Origin: Companilactobacillus zhongbaensis
Lineage (GTDB): Bacteria > Bacillota > Bacilli > Lactobacillales > Lactobacillaceae
Reading direction: 5' to 3'
NCBI RefSeq assembly: GCF_003946515.1
Contig: NZ_RHOM01000002.1
Location: 97,058 to 161,057, forward strand
Length of the DNA stretch: 64,000 bases
In this document: positions 26,196 through 32,843 of the stretch, one piece after another
How positions within the stretch are numbered: position 1 is the stretch's first letter
Layout: each line of letters opens with the position of its first letter
Translations under genes and position numbers: made by a program
Notes under the pieces: generated by a model
What the model was told of the DNA's origin: nothing
The model's input: only the letters and a program-made list of their open reading frames with translations
Databases searched by the model: none

Positions 26196-26259
26196 TGAAT
26201 TAGTTTTGATTGTAAAAACAGCGAACCAAATACAAAAAGGACGTGATTCAGATGATTAA
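26176..26259 (+). CDS. Very small ORF coupling rusA and ssb
   Basis: 27 residues from a TTG with GGAGG 6 bases upstream ([20 protein letters not shown]). It bridges rusA and ssb by overlapping both. Could be a leader peptide; no independent support. Confidence 0.3.
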   Translation: MKKLTVDELVLIVKTANQIQKGRDSDD

Positions 26260-26773
26260 TAGAGCAGTGATTACAGGAAGATTAACGAAAGATCCAGATT
26301 TGCGTTACACAGCAAATGGCAACGCTGTGGCAAGTTTTACAGTTGCCGTTAATAGAACATATACAAACGCAGACGGAGAGCGTGAGGCGGATTTTATTAA
26401 TTGTGTGATGTGGAGAAAAGCAGCGGAAAATTTTGCAAATTTTACTCACAAGGGTTCATTAGTTGGGATTGATGGTCGTATTCAAACAAGGAACTATGAA
26501 AACGATCAAGGAAACAGAGTGTTTGTTACTGAGGTGTTAGCGGAGAACTTTTCATTGCTTGAACCAAAATCAAGCAATCACCAACCGGCAAATAAAGAGC
26601 AACGACAACCAAGTAATGCACAACCATCAGCAAAACCAACCGAGTGGACAACGCAAGGAAGCGAGTCAAAACAAAAGACATATGAAGAAGTTAACGGCAT
26701 GAATAAGAATGGAACATATGAGAACGAGTCCACACAACAAGCTGACATCACAGACGATGATTTACCTTTTTAG
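26252..26773 (+). CDS. ssb: Single-stranded DNA-binding protein
   Basis: 173 residues. The OB-fold (about 1-105, [37 protein letters not shown]) is followed by a Gln/Pro/Ser-rich linker and the acidic tip DDDLPF that recruits partners. The ATG at 26252 is used; a GTG three codons upstream is unlikely. Confidence 0.95.
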   Translation: MINRAVITGRLTKDPDLRYTANGNAVASFTVAVNRTYTNADGEREADFINCVMWRKAAENFANFTHKGSLVGIDGRIQTRNYENDQGNRVFVTEVLAENFSLLEPKSSNHQPANKEQRQPSNAQPSAKPTEWTTQGSESKQKTYEEVNGMNKNGTYENESTQQADITDDDLPF

Positions 26774-26782
26774 GTGAATGAC

Positions 26783-26950
26783 ATGAAAGAAGATAAAAAA
26801 AGAAAAATCGAGTTACCAAAGAAAATAACGGTTGTTGATGGACAAATATTTTTTGATGAAACAGACAACATCTTAAAAACAGATACAGGTATTTCAATCA
26901 AGAAAGAAAACAAAGCTTTTAATCTAAATGTAATGACTAAAGACAGTTAA
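26783..26950 (+). CDS. Small charged protein, unknown
   Basis: 55 residues (MKEDKKRKIELPKKITVVDG), Lys/Asp-rich. TTTTAGGTG lies upstream. It starts 10 bases after the ssb stop, so it is probably coupled. No family recognised. Confidence 0.5.
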   Translation: MKEDKKRKIELPKKITVVDGQIFFDETDNILKTDTGISIKKENKAFNLNVMTKDS

Positions 26951-27169
26951 ATTTTCTTACGGCACTGTTTAGAGCACTGTCATAAACGTTGATGTAACGG
27001 CGTTAAGGGACGTTAACAGTGCCGTAGTGCCTTAAAACTCTTATTGTTTACAAATACAAAAAAATAATATTTATAAATAATATAAGAGTAATAGGGAACT
27101 GAGCACTTAGAGCACTGTGGATTAATAAAACCGTTGTGGCACAAGGGATTTAGTACAGTGCCCTAAAAA
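26951..27169. other. Repeat-rich noncoding region (origin- or operator-like)
   Basis: A perfect 12-bp inverted repeat, TACGGCACTGTT (26958-26969) and AACAGTGCCGTA (27015-27026), is accompanied by further GCACTGT copies at 26974 and 27112 and ACAGTGC at 27155. An AT-only stretch (about 27056-27084) separates them. No gene fits here. Confidence 0.55.
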
Positions 27170-27520
27170 ATGGGGGTATTTTTTATCAGAGAACAAGATA
27201 TTCAAAGTTTAATTAGAATTGCAGTTTCTAAAGATCACTGCAGAATATTCCGTGGAAATGTTGGGAAGGTTAAAACAATCGAGGGTAGATGGTTTGATAC
27301 TGGATTACCACCAGGGTACCCAGACCTACATGGATACAAAATCTCTAACGGGAAAATGTTTTATATCGAAGTTAAGACATCAACTGGAATACCAAGGGCG
27401 GACCAAATTCAGTTTCATAATCAACTGATGACTGATGGTATTATCCATGGAATAGCACGCAGCCCAGAAGACGCATTAAAAATAATTGATGAGGAGTTGG
27501 TAGGATATGGATTCGAATGA
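27170..27520 (+). CDS. VRR-NUC domain nuclease
   Basis: 116 residues. Matches the virus-type replication-repair nuclease: FRGNVGKVKT, GRWFDTGLPPGYPDLHGY (Asp) and FYIEVKTSTG (Glu-x-Lys), then QIQFHNQL. Likely processes replication or recombination intermediates. The start ATG has no clear ribosome binding site. The last ~50 bases are duplicated 700 bp downstream. Confidence 0.85.
   Translation: MGVFFIREQDIQSLIRIAVSKDHCRIFRGNVGKVKTIEGRWFDTGLPPGYPDLHGYKISNGKMFYIEVKTSTGIPRADQIQFHNQLMTDGIIHGIARSPEDALKIIDEELVGYGFE
27463..27514. repeat. 52-bp direct repeat, copy 1
   Basis: Matches 28163-28214 in 49 of 52 positions (offset exactly 700 bp). This copy codes for the end of the VRR-NUC protein and contains the start of the next ORF. 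Confidence 0.9.
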
Positions 27521-27686
27521 GAAACAACGGTATGACGAGATGATTGAAGAAGTAGAGTATGTTTACAACAATCTTCCAATAATAATCGATGCTGACGAAG
27601 GACTTATGGCTGTAGCTATTTTAGTAGCTAGTGAACATAGCAATGAAGATTTAGGTCAAATGGCTGGATTTATTCAGAAACGTTAG
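27507..27686 (+). CDS. Small acidic protein, unknown
   Basis: 59 residues (MDSNEKQRYDEMIEEVEYVY). Its start lies inside the first 52-bp repeat with GAGGAG about 10 bases upstream, and it overlaps the nuclease gene by 14 bases. No function seen. Confidence 0.55.
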   Translation: MDSNEKQRYDEMIEEVEYVYNNLPIIIDADEGLMAVAILVASEHSNEDLGQMAGFIQKR

Positions 27687-27723
27687 TTAATCGAATAGTA
27701 CCAAAATTTTAAGGAGATATGAC

Positions 27724-28179
27724 ATGACATATAGAGAGTTTTTACAAAATAACAGATTAAAAAAACCAGATTATAAAATGTTCGATATTATTTTGAAAGG
27801 ATCACCAAATATTTACGTTCAAACTTTTGGAAGAAATGGATATGTTGTTATTCCTGACGACTGGACTTTGGACTATTGCAGTAATTTTTACGGTTTTTTA
27901 GATGATGGACCAGTTGGTGGCTTAACTTTTGGTGGATATATAACAGTAGCTAATGATGAACTGACTGCAATTAATTTGGATTCGGGTAATTTAGGGTTTT
28001 TTCAAAAGGAACTTAATAATGATGACAAAAAAGCTATTGAAGAAATAAAAAAATATTGTGTTCACGTTATCGGTTTTGACAATCAACACTACAGACCAAA
28101 CGAAATGGATGCTTTTGATGGTGCTAAATATATTGCGGAACAATTAAGAAACAGAGAAAGCACCCAGAAGACGCATTAA
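27724..28179 (+). CDS. Accessory protein within a repeat-flanked cassette, unknown
   Basis: 151 residues with an AAGGAG site 8 bases upstream. Gly/aromatic-rich middle (FYGFLDDGPVGGLTFGGYIT). The final residues STQKTH are encoded by the second 52-bp repeat read in another frame, as if the gene had been truncated or joined there by recombination. No family recognised. Confidence 0.65.
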   Translation: MTYREFLQNNRLKKPDYKMFDIILKGSPNIYVQTFGRNGYVVIPDDWTLDYCSNFYGFLDDGPVGGLTFGGYITVANDELTAINLDSGNLGFFQKELNNDDKKAIEEIKKYCVHVIGFDNQHYRPNEMDAFDGAKYIAEQLRNRESTQKTH

Positions 28180-28214
28180 AAATAATTGACGAGGAGTTGG
28201 TAGGCTATGGTTTC
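28163..28214. repeat. 52-bp direct repeat, copy 2
   Basis: Second copy of the VRR-NUC 3' end. Here it overlaps the end of the previous gene and supplies the ribosome binding site and start of the next one. Confidence 0.9.
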
Positions 28215-28413
28215 AGTGAATGATAAACACGTCTACAAAAGCTACATGCAATTAATGTTTGAGTGTCATAGTCATTCGATTGAAAGCACTATCGTGTGGA
28301 TGAGTAAACATTACGGCGAGACACCACAAATATTTAAAGCTGCAAAACGAGAATTAACGGTAGAACAACGTAACGAAATCATACGGGAAATTTTAGGGGG
28401 TAGCGAATGTTAA
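28207..28413 (+). CDS. Small phage protein, unknown
   Basis: 68 residues (MVSVNDKHVYKSYMQLMFEC), starting within the second 52-bp repeat at the position equivalent to the 27507 gene. Overlaps the next ORF by 7 bases. Confidence 0.6.
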   Translation: MVSVNDKHVYKSYMQLMFECHSHSIESTIVWMSKHYGETPQIFKAAKRELTVEQRNEIIREILGGSEC

Positions 28414-28535
28414 AAACGGACACTATCAACGAACTAATAGGCGTTGATGATTCGTGGAAAGCAGGCATTGGCATTGCGAAGATAAAACTTAAACTAAAAG
28501 ATTTAACCAGTAAAAGCAACATGAAAAAAGAATAA
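28407..28535 (+). CDS. Very small basic protein
   Basis: 42 residues (MLKTDTINELIGVDDSWKAG), coupled to the preceding gene, with AGGGGG upstream. Lys-rich C-terminus. Unknown. Confidence 0.45.
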   Translation: MLKTDTINELIGVDDSWKAGIGIAKIKLKLKDLTSKSNMKKE

Positions 28536-28609
28536 TTGGCTGTTTTTTACTTAAAAATCATTAATTCAAACGGGTATTCTGTTTATATTCAAAATCGGAG
28601 GATTAACTA

Positions 28610-29029
28610 ATGAGAGAAATAACTGGCTGGAGTAAGGAAGAGATTGAAGAACTAAAGAAAGGGATATACTCCCGTTACGATTCAATGGCAATGATATACA
28701 GCATTGTTCGTGGAAATTCAAACCCCAAACTTTATGCAAAATATATGGACTGTGAACCACAACAATTAACACAAATGGCTAGGGACATCATTGATTTTTA
28801 TGATGACACTGCAAGATTTCCAGAAAAGAAATATCGTGTGGTTTTACCGGATGAGAATATTTTGATATTTGGCAGGGATGAAGGATATCGCTGGACATTC
28901 TGCGTTCGCAGTGGCAGTTTAAGTTATCCGACAATGGATCCAGATGAAACTGTACGGTTAACTAAACAACAAATCGTGGACTACAATCCAGATCTAATGC
29001 CATTCGCTGTGGAGGTAGAAAATGACTAG
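28610..29029 (+). CDS. Hypothetical phage protein
   Basis: 139 residues with GGAGG upstream. Helical N-terminal half (SKEEIEELKKGIYSRYDSMA) and a beta-rich C-terminal half (FGRDEGYRWTFCVRSGSL). It overlaps the next gene by 8 bases. No confident family. Confidence 0.65.
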   Translation: MREITGWSKEEIEELKKGIYSRYDSMAMIYSIVRGNSNPKLYAKYMDCEPQQLTQMARDIIDFYDDTARFPEKKYRVVLPDENILIFGRDEGYRWTFCVRSGSLSYPTMDPDETVRLTKQQIVDYNPDLMPFAVEVEND

Positions 29030-29366
29030 TACAATCGAGAATATAAAAATAGCCCGTGACATTATCGAACGGGACTTATTAAAGAGTTCTGATGATTATG
29101 AAACGGGCGTACAGGCTTGTGATGAGGCTATTGCGGAATTGCAACCAGAAACATGTGAGTATTGTGACCCGAAAAATTTAAGGGCATTTGTAATTGATTT
29201 CAACGAATCTGTATGTGCTGATACGGATTTGCATACTTCTTTGTATATAGAAGACAAAAATCTAGTCATTGAACAAATTGATGACGAATTCATAGAGCAT
29301 ACACATATAGCATTTCCTATTAATTATTGCCCTATGTGTGGCAGAAAGTTGGAGGTGGAAGAATGA
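29022..29366 (+). CDS. Hypothetical protein with split zinc-ribbon
   Basis: 114 residues. CEYCD in the middle and CPMCGRKL near the C-terminus form a CxxC...CxxC pair, likely one zinc site. The N-terminus is helical. Common in small phage proteins of this region; function unknown. GGAGG lies before the start. Confidence 0.65.
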   Translation: MTSTIENIKIARDIIERDLLKSSDDYETGVQACDEAIAELQPETCEYCDPKNLRAFVIDFNESVCADTDLHTSLYIEDKNLVIEQIDDEFIEHTHIAFPINYCPMCGRKLEVEE

Positions 29367-29605
29367 TTAAACCGCAAGAATACAGATTAAAACTAACTGA
29401 TGAAGATATAGATGACTTGTATTGGTTGAGCAAATCAGAACCGTATTTTCATGACGGTTATATTTACGGCTACTTACTGCCATATACAACTGGTTATGCA
29501 TTAGTTGGTAGACCGATTGAATTAACCGAGGATTATATAAGTCCAGAATTTTGGTTACATATCCTAACACTAGATGGATTGGAAGAGGTAGAAGACGATG
29601 AGTGA
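29363..29605 (+). CDS. Hypothetical phage protein
   Basis: 80 residues from the ATG after GGAGGTGGAAGA; overlaps the previous gene by 4 bases (ATGA). Acidic C-terminus. Unknown. Confidence 0.6.
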   Translation: MIKPQEYRLKLTDEDIDDLYWLSKSEPYFHDGYIYGYLLPYTTGYALVGRPIELTEDYISPEFWLHILTLDGLEEVEDDE

Positions 29606-29756
29606 TAGACCTACAGCTAAGCAAAGAGAAAGAGTTCATGAAATTGTTGATTCAACTTTAGATTTATATCATCCAAAAGTAAAAATTGTAACTAAAGCTA
29701 ATAAAAAGATTATGACTATTGAGGCTGATATTAATGATTACGAGGTGGAACAATGA
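29598..29756 (+). CDS. Small phage protein, unknown
   Basis: 52 residues (MSDRPTAKQRERVHEIVDST) with GGAAGAGG upstream and an 8-base overlap with the previous gene. Ends in ATGA overlap with the next. Confidence 0.5.
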   Translation: MSDRPTAKQRERVHEIVDSTLDLYHPKVKIVTKANKKIMTIEADINDYEVEQ

Positions 29757-29917
29757 AATGGTTTGATGATGGGAAAAACTTTGTACGCCTCAATAAAATC
29801 GTTTGGGTAGAGGCTTTAGGTGAAGATAAATTTTGTTTTCATCTAGTGGATGGTTCTAAGATTACTTATACGGTAAAACGCGAAGACATATTAGACTTAC
29901 TAAGAAGGGGCAAGTAA
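29753..29917 (+). CDS. Small phage protein, unknown
   Basis: 54 residues (MKWFDDGKNFVRLNKIVWVE), overlapping the previous gene by 4 bases. The pattern KIVWVEALGEDKFCFHLVDGS could be a short beta-sheet protein. No family recognised. Confidence 0.5.
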   Translation: MKWFDDGKNFVRLNKIVWVEALGEDKFCFHLVDGSKITYTVKREDILDLLRRGK

Positions 29918-30099
29918 TGAAAATGAATAAACTAACAATAGACGGCAACAAGGTAATGATCGGTTATCAAGAAATTGAAAACATTAATTATATTAACGTT
30001 AGTTATAAAGATGACGGTTCTTATGATGTGCGGATCGAGTTTAATACTGGTGTAAAGGCTGAAGAACCTACACTACCGACAGCACATATTGACGATTAG
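29917..30099 (+). CDS. Small phage protein, unknown
   Basis: 60 residues, starting on the last base of the previous stop codon, with AAGGGG upstream. Beta-rich sequence. Overlaps the possible start of the ArpU-like gene. Confidence 0.5.
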   Translation: MKMNKLTIDGNKVMIGYQEIENINYINVSYKDDGSYDVRIEFNTGVKAEEPTLPTAHIDD

Positions 30100-30547
30100 A
30101 GGTGAGCGAATCATTCAACAATTAAGTAAGAGTAGATTGCTTGAGCTTGAAGAGGACTTTAAAGAGTATCAACAAGTTAATACCAATATTGCTGTGAGAG
30201 TTGTTGCTATTGAACATCCCTGGACAGAAAGTGATGGAAATCCAGAGGGTGGTAGATCAAGCATCATCATAAAGCCACAAGAAATTTTGACAATAAAAAA
30301 AGACGAAGATAAAGAACTTCAACGCCTATTTAATTTAAAAGATGACTGTGAACGTGCTATTAACAAGATGAGTGATGAGCAGTTAATGATTTATAATATG
30401 CGATTTGTCAATAGTGATTATCTAGGGTGGAGAGAGATCGCTGATAGGTTAAATTATTCAGTAGCAGGGATTTACAAGAAAAGATATAGAATTTTAGAAT
30501 TATTGGCCATTGAAAAAGGATTGATAAGTGTAGACAAAAACGTGTAG
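30089..30547 (+). CDS. ArpU-like late transcription regulator
   Basis: Up to 152 residues. The C-terminal part (MIYNMRFVNSDYLGWREIAD, then RLNYSVAGIYKKRYRILELL) is a sigma-like HTH typical of ArpU/RinA-type late-gene activators. It is last in the middle operon, right before noncoding DNA and the packaging genes. The start is unclear: TTG at 30089 has no ribosome binding site, whereas AGAGGTGA (30098-30105) is placed ideally for ATT at 30113 or ATC at 30110. Confidence 0.75.
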   Translation: MTIRGERIIQQLSKSRLLELEEDFKEYQQVNTNIAVRVVAIEHPWTESDGNPEGGRSSIIIKPQEILTIKKDEDKELQRLFNLKDDCERAINKMSDEQLMIYNMRFVNSDYLGWREIADRLNYSVAGIYKKRYRILELLAIEKGLISVDKNV

Positions 30548-30755
30548 TTTTCTACCTTGTCAATGGTGTAAATTGGTAGTATAGCCAAAGGCTAAGGGAT
30601 AGCCATACTGGCTAAATAAAAATAAAATATTTAACACAAAGACAGCCTGTCTCTAACTGCAGAACGACCTTTAAAAAAAACGACAACGTGAGTAAACACG
30701 TTAAAATCTAGCTCAACGCTATTAATGCCTGCTTATGATAACGGCATGGCATTGT
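30548..30755. other. Noncoding region with short hairpins
   Basis: No ORF. Contains TAGCC/GGCTA hairpins at about 30580-30615 and an ACGTG/CACGT hairpin near 30690. The GGTGTAAATTGGTAG stretch at about 30566 resembles a tRNA D-arm, so a further decayed tRNA-like element is possible. Confidence 0.3.
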
Positions 30756-30799
30756 GGGGATACTGGCGTACGATAGTGGTTCGATTCCACTGATCCTCA
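30756..30799 (+). other. Minimal tRNA-like element 1
   Basis: A perfect T-arm (AGTGG-TTCGATT-CCACT) is enclosed by GGGGATA/GATCCTC, which pair in 6 of 7 positions. Only about 12 bases take the place of the D and anticodon arms. Confidence 0.4.
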
Positions 30800-30853
30800 T
30801 TGGATATACATACCGGGAGTGTATCCATCCCTTATTCATAGAATCCTCCTCGG

Positions 30854-30923
30854 TGGGATGTATCCAGTGGTGTGGATATACTATACGCTAGCAAGTATGC
30901 AGGTTCGATTCCTGCCATCCCAA
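30854..30923 (+). tRNA. Degenerate tRNA-like element 2
   Basis: Perfect 7-bp acceptor stem (TGGGATG/CATCCCA), D-stem TCCA/TGGA, and perfect T-arm GCAGG-TTCGATT-CCTGC. The anticodon arm is abnormal: stem ATACT/AGTAT with an 11-base loop and no variable loop. CCA is not encoded. Confidence 0.4.
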
Positions 30924-30931
30924 TATTAACT

Positions 30932-30960
30932 AAGTCACTCTTAACGGGGTGACTTTTTAT
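30932..30960 (+). terminator. Terminator after tRNA-like element 2
   Basis: AAGTCAC (30932) pairs with GTGACTT (30949), followed by TTTTTATTT. Confidence 0.7.
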
Positions 30961-31027
30961 TTACCCTATGATATTAATCCCCAAATTACTTGATTAATTT
31001 ATTGCTTTACTACATAATAATGTTGTA

Positions 31028-31063
31028 AATAAAAAGCCAACACCTAGTGGAATAGGTATTGGC
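31028..31063 (-). terminator. Minus-strand terminator
   Basis: GCCAACACCTA (31036) pairs with TAGGTATTGGC (31053), one mismatch. On the minus strand the hairpin is followed by TTTTTATTT. It lies downstream of the minus-strand small ORF at 31132-31284. Confidence 0.6.
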
Positions 31064-31114
31064 TGGTAGCACCGTGTAAGATGGCAGCTGCTTCCATTAT
31101 TTTGTTAAAATTTT

Positions 31115-31160
31115 AAATAACCGAAAACTGGCTAAAGTTTATGACGGTTATTTTTTTTGT
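31115..31160 (+). terminator. Plus-strand terminator
   Basis: AATAACCG (31116) pairs with CGGTTATT (31145), followed by eight T. It overlaps the 3' end of the minus-strand ORF. Confidence 0.6.
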
Positions 31161-31284
31161 ATTTTTTTATGATGTGTTTGATTTTTTTAATAGTCTTGGA
31201 AGATTCACCTAATAAGAGGTTTAACTCATGTAAGCAAAGATCTAACATAATTAAAAAGTCAAGCGCCATCTTCAATTGATACAA
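31132..31284 (-). CDS. Candidate small minus-strand protein
   Basis: 50 residues from a TTG with AGAAAGGAA about 8 bases upstream (or 45 from the ATG at 31269). A Leu-rich amphipathic N-terminal helix (MALDFLIMLDLCLHELNLLL) is followed by a very basic tail rich in Lys. The composition is reminiscent of small toxins, but no family matches and coding status is unproven. Confidence 0.35.
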   Translation of the reverse strand: MYQLKMALDFLIMLDLCLHELNLLLGESSKTIKKIKHIIKKYKKNNRHKL

Positions 31285-31406
31285 CTTGCTATTCCTTTCT
31301 CTAGGATGATTTCAAAAAGATTAATTAAATCAATTATTCATCACTATCACTCCCGATCCGGAGCAGCAATACCGCCTTAACTTGCTACAAAATAATTATA
31401 TCATAG

Positions 31407-31467
31407 AGCATTACCTTAACCGGTAGTGCTTTTTATTTTGCATCGCTAATTATAGCGGTGCTTTTTT
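31407..31467 (+). terminator. Two tandem terminators before the late genes
   Basis: AGCATTACC/GGTAGTGCT (31407/31422, then TTTTTATTTT) is followed at once by GCATCGCTA/TAGCGGTGC (31440/31453, then T6). The next ribosome binding site follows after 3 bases, so they could act as attenuators or antitermination targets. Confidence 0.65.
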
Positions 31468-31484
31468 ATTGGAGGAAAACGATT

Positions 31485-31676
31485 ATGTTAGTTAGACATT
31501 GTAAGCATAGTGGCTGCCATAACTTAGTGAGTGGTAACAGTCCATTCTGTTATGAACACACAGCAGACCTATCAGCATATGAAGAGCGCATAGCGAAGCA
31601 ACGCTCACACATTAAGAGACATCAGCAAGAGTACAATGCTACTGCTCGTGCTGCTAGCAGTATTAGTAATCATTAG
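31485..31676 (+). CDS. Small zinc-finger protein (HNH-associated)
   Basis: 63 residues. CKHSGCHNLVSGNSPFCYEH is a CxxxxC...CxxxH finger, as found at the N-terminus of many phage HNH proteins, here as a separate gene. GGAGG lies 9 bases before the ATG. The HNH core is encoded 400 bases downstream. Confidence 0.65.
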   Translation: MLVRHCKHSGCHNLVSGNSPFCYEHTADLSAYEERIAKQRSHIKRHQQEYNATARAASSISNH

Positions 31677-31688
31677 CTTATAGATTTA

Positions 31689-31756
31689 TCGGTTGGAAGG
31701 TTGGTATCTCATTAGTTTCCTTAGCTAAGAAAGCTGGTTCGATTCCAGCAACCGAA
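31689..31756 (+). tRNA. Degenerate tRNA-like element 3 (anticodon would read AGC)
   Basis: Perfect 7-bp acceptor (TCGGTTG/CAACCGA) and perfect T-arm (GCTGG-TTCGATT-CCAGC). A 17-base anticodon arm TTTCC-TTAGCTA-AGAAA puts AGC at positions 34-36. The D-arm is weak and the variable loop is missing. CCA is not encoded. Confidence 0.4.
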
Positions 31757-31776
31757 ATAGATTGGAGGTGTGTCAT

Positions 31777-32073
31777 ATGAATAGATTCCAGAAGAAACAC
31801 ATCAAGGAATACCTTGATGATAATAAGATGAGCTTAGATGAGATACAACAAGTGTTCTTAGATTCGTTCACGATGAACCAGGTATCTAACGAAGAGGCTG
31901 CCGCATTGTTCGTATCATTGATTCGCAACATGATGGTGATGCCACACAATGCACAACAGTTAAAGGACTTGGGTATTGATCCTACTAGGCTGAGCATTGA
32001 TACAGCTACAGAGCTAATCAACGTGTGGGCAAAGCAATACGTCAAGGACATGTCTAAGGATAGTGATAAGTAA
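31777..32073 (+). CDS. Hypothetical protein upstream of HNH
   Basis: 98 residues, helical, with GGAGGTG 8 bases upstream. It is encoded between the tRNA-like element and the HNH gene. No family recognised; position suggests a packaging-related or regulatory role. Confidence 0.6.
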   Translation: MNRFQKKHIKEYLDDNKMSLDEIQQVFLDSFTMNQVSNEEAAALFVSLIRNMMVMPHNAQQLKDLGIDPTRLSIDTATELINVWAKQYVKDMSKDSDK

Positions 32074-32075
32074 TC

Positions 32076-32405
32076 ATGAACCTAATGACTGATAGCATGT
32101 TGCATAAGCTAAGAGATTGGATAGCCAATGACGATGTGATTAAGTTCTATCACACGAACGAGTGGCGCAAGGTAAGAACCAAGCGACTCAAGCTAGACCA
32201 CTACGAGTGTCAGGTATGCAAGTCACAAGGCAAGCACACTCATGCTACTACTGTGCACCACATCAAACATGTTAGAGACTATCCAATGCAAGCATTAAAT
32301 TTAAATAACACTGAAACTATATGCAGGGTACACCATAATCAAGAACATCCAGAAAAGCTGGAACAGTTTCATAAAGACAAATTTGAAAATGAAGAACGAT
32401 GGTGA
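32076..32405 (+). CDS. HNH endonuclease, packaging-associated
   Basis: 109 residues. HNH motif YECQVCKSQGK...VHHIKHV...LNLNNTETICRVHHNQEH with zinc-binding CxxC. HNH proteins next to terSL are needed for efficient cos cleavage in several HK97-like siphophages. It lies directly upstream of the terminase genes. Confidence 0.9.
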   Translation: MNLMTDSMLHKLRDWIANDDVIKFYHTNEWRKVRTKRLKLDHYECQVCKSQGKHTHATTVHHIKHVRDYPMQALNLNNTETICRVHHNQEHPEKLEQFHKDKFENEERW

Positions 32406-32519
32406 GTAATCCCCCCCGGTCAAACCAAATGGTCAATCCCTTAGGGAACCGAACAACGGGGAAGGACAAAGACTCAACAAAAATATTAATTCTTACATGA
32501 GAGGGGGTTTTACAAAAAT
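32406..32519. other. Candidate cos region
   Basis: This 114-base noncoding gap between HNH and terS contains ATCCCCCCCGGTCAAACC (32408-32425) and repeated GGTCAA/GGGAACCG motifs. In cos phages with this gene order the cohesive end often lies in such a C-run. Not provable from sequence alone. Confidence 0.4.
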
Positions 32520-32843
32520 ATGGTAAGAAAGAAGACGATAACAGCCAAGAACCTAAAGGAATCGCTATTAAAGCAACTTAAAATCATGGGCGCTGATACA
32601 CCGCAATTTGAAGACTTAGTTAATGATTACGTGAGTTTTTATGAAATTAAGAACAAACTAATTCTTGATATTGCGGATCGTGGCGTAAGTATTGAGTGGC
32701 GAAACGGTGAGAAGTCTCACGGCTACAAGAAGAATGATTCTATCGCTGAATTAGTTAAAGTTAACGCTCAAATGCTTAAGATTCTGCAACAGTTGCATAT
32801 TGAAACGATTGAAGGCGAAGTTGAAGACGATGACGATTTCTAA
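32520..32843 (+). CDS. terS: Terminase small subunit (P27 family)
   Basis: 107 residues. Helical P27-type small subunit (LLKQLKIMGADTPQFEDLVN) ending in an acidic run EGEVEDDDDF. It recognises cos DNA and works with the large subunit. GAGAGGGGG lies 11 bases upstream. It overlaps terL by 14 bases. Confidence 0.88.
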   Translation: MVRKKTITAKNLKESLLKQLKIMGADTPQFEDLVNDYVSFYEIKNKLILDIADRGVSIEWRNGEKSHGYKKNDSIAELVKVNAQMLKILQQLHIETIEGEVEDDDDF

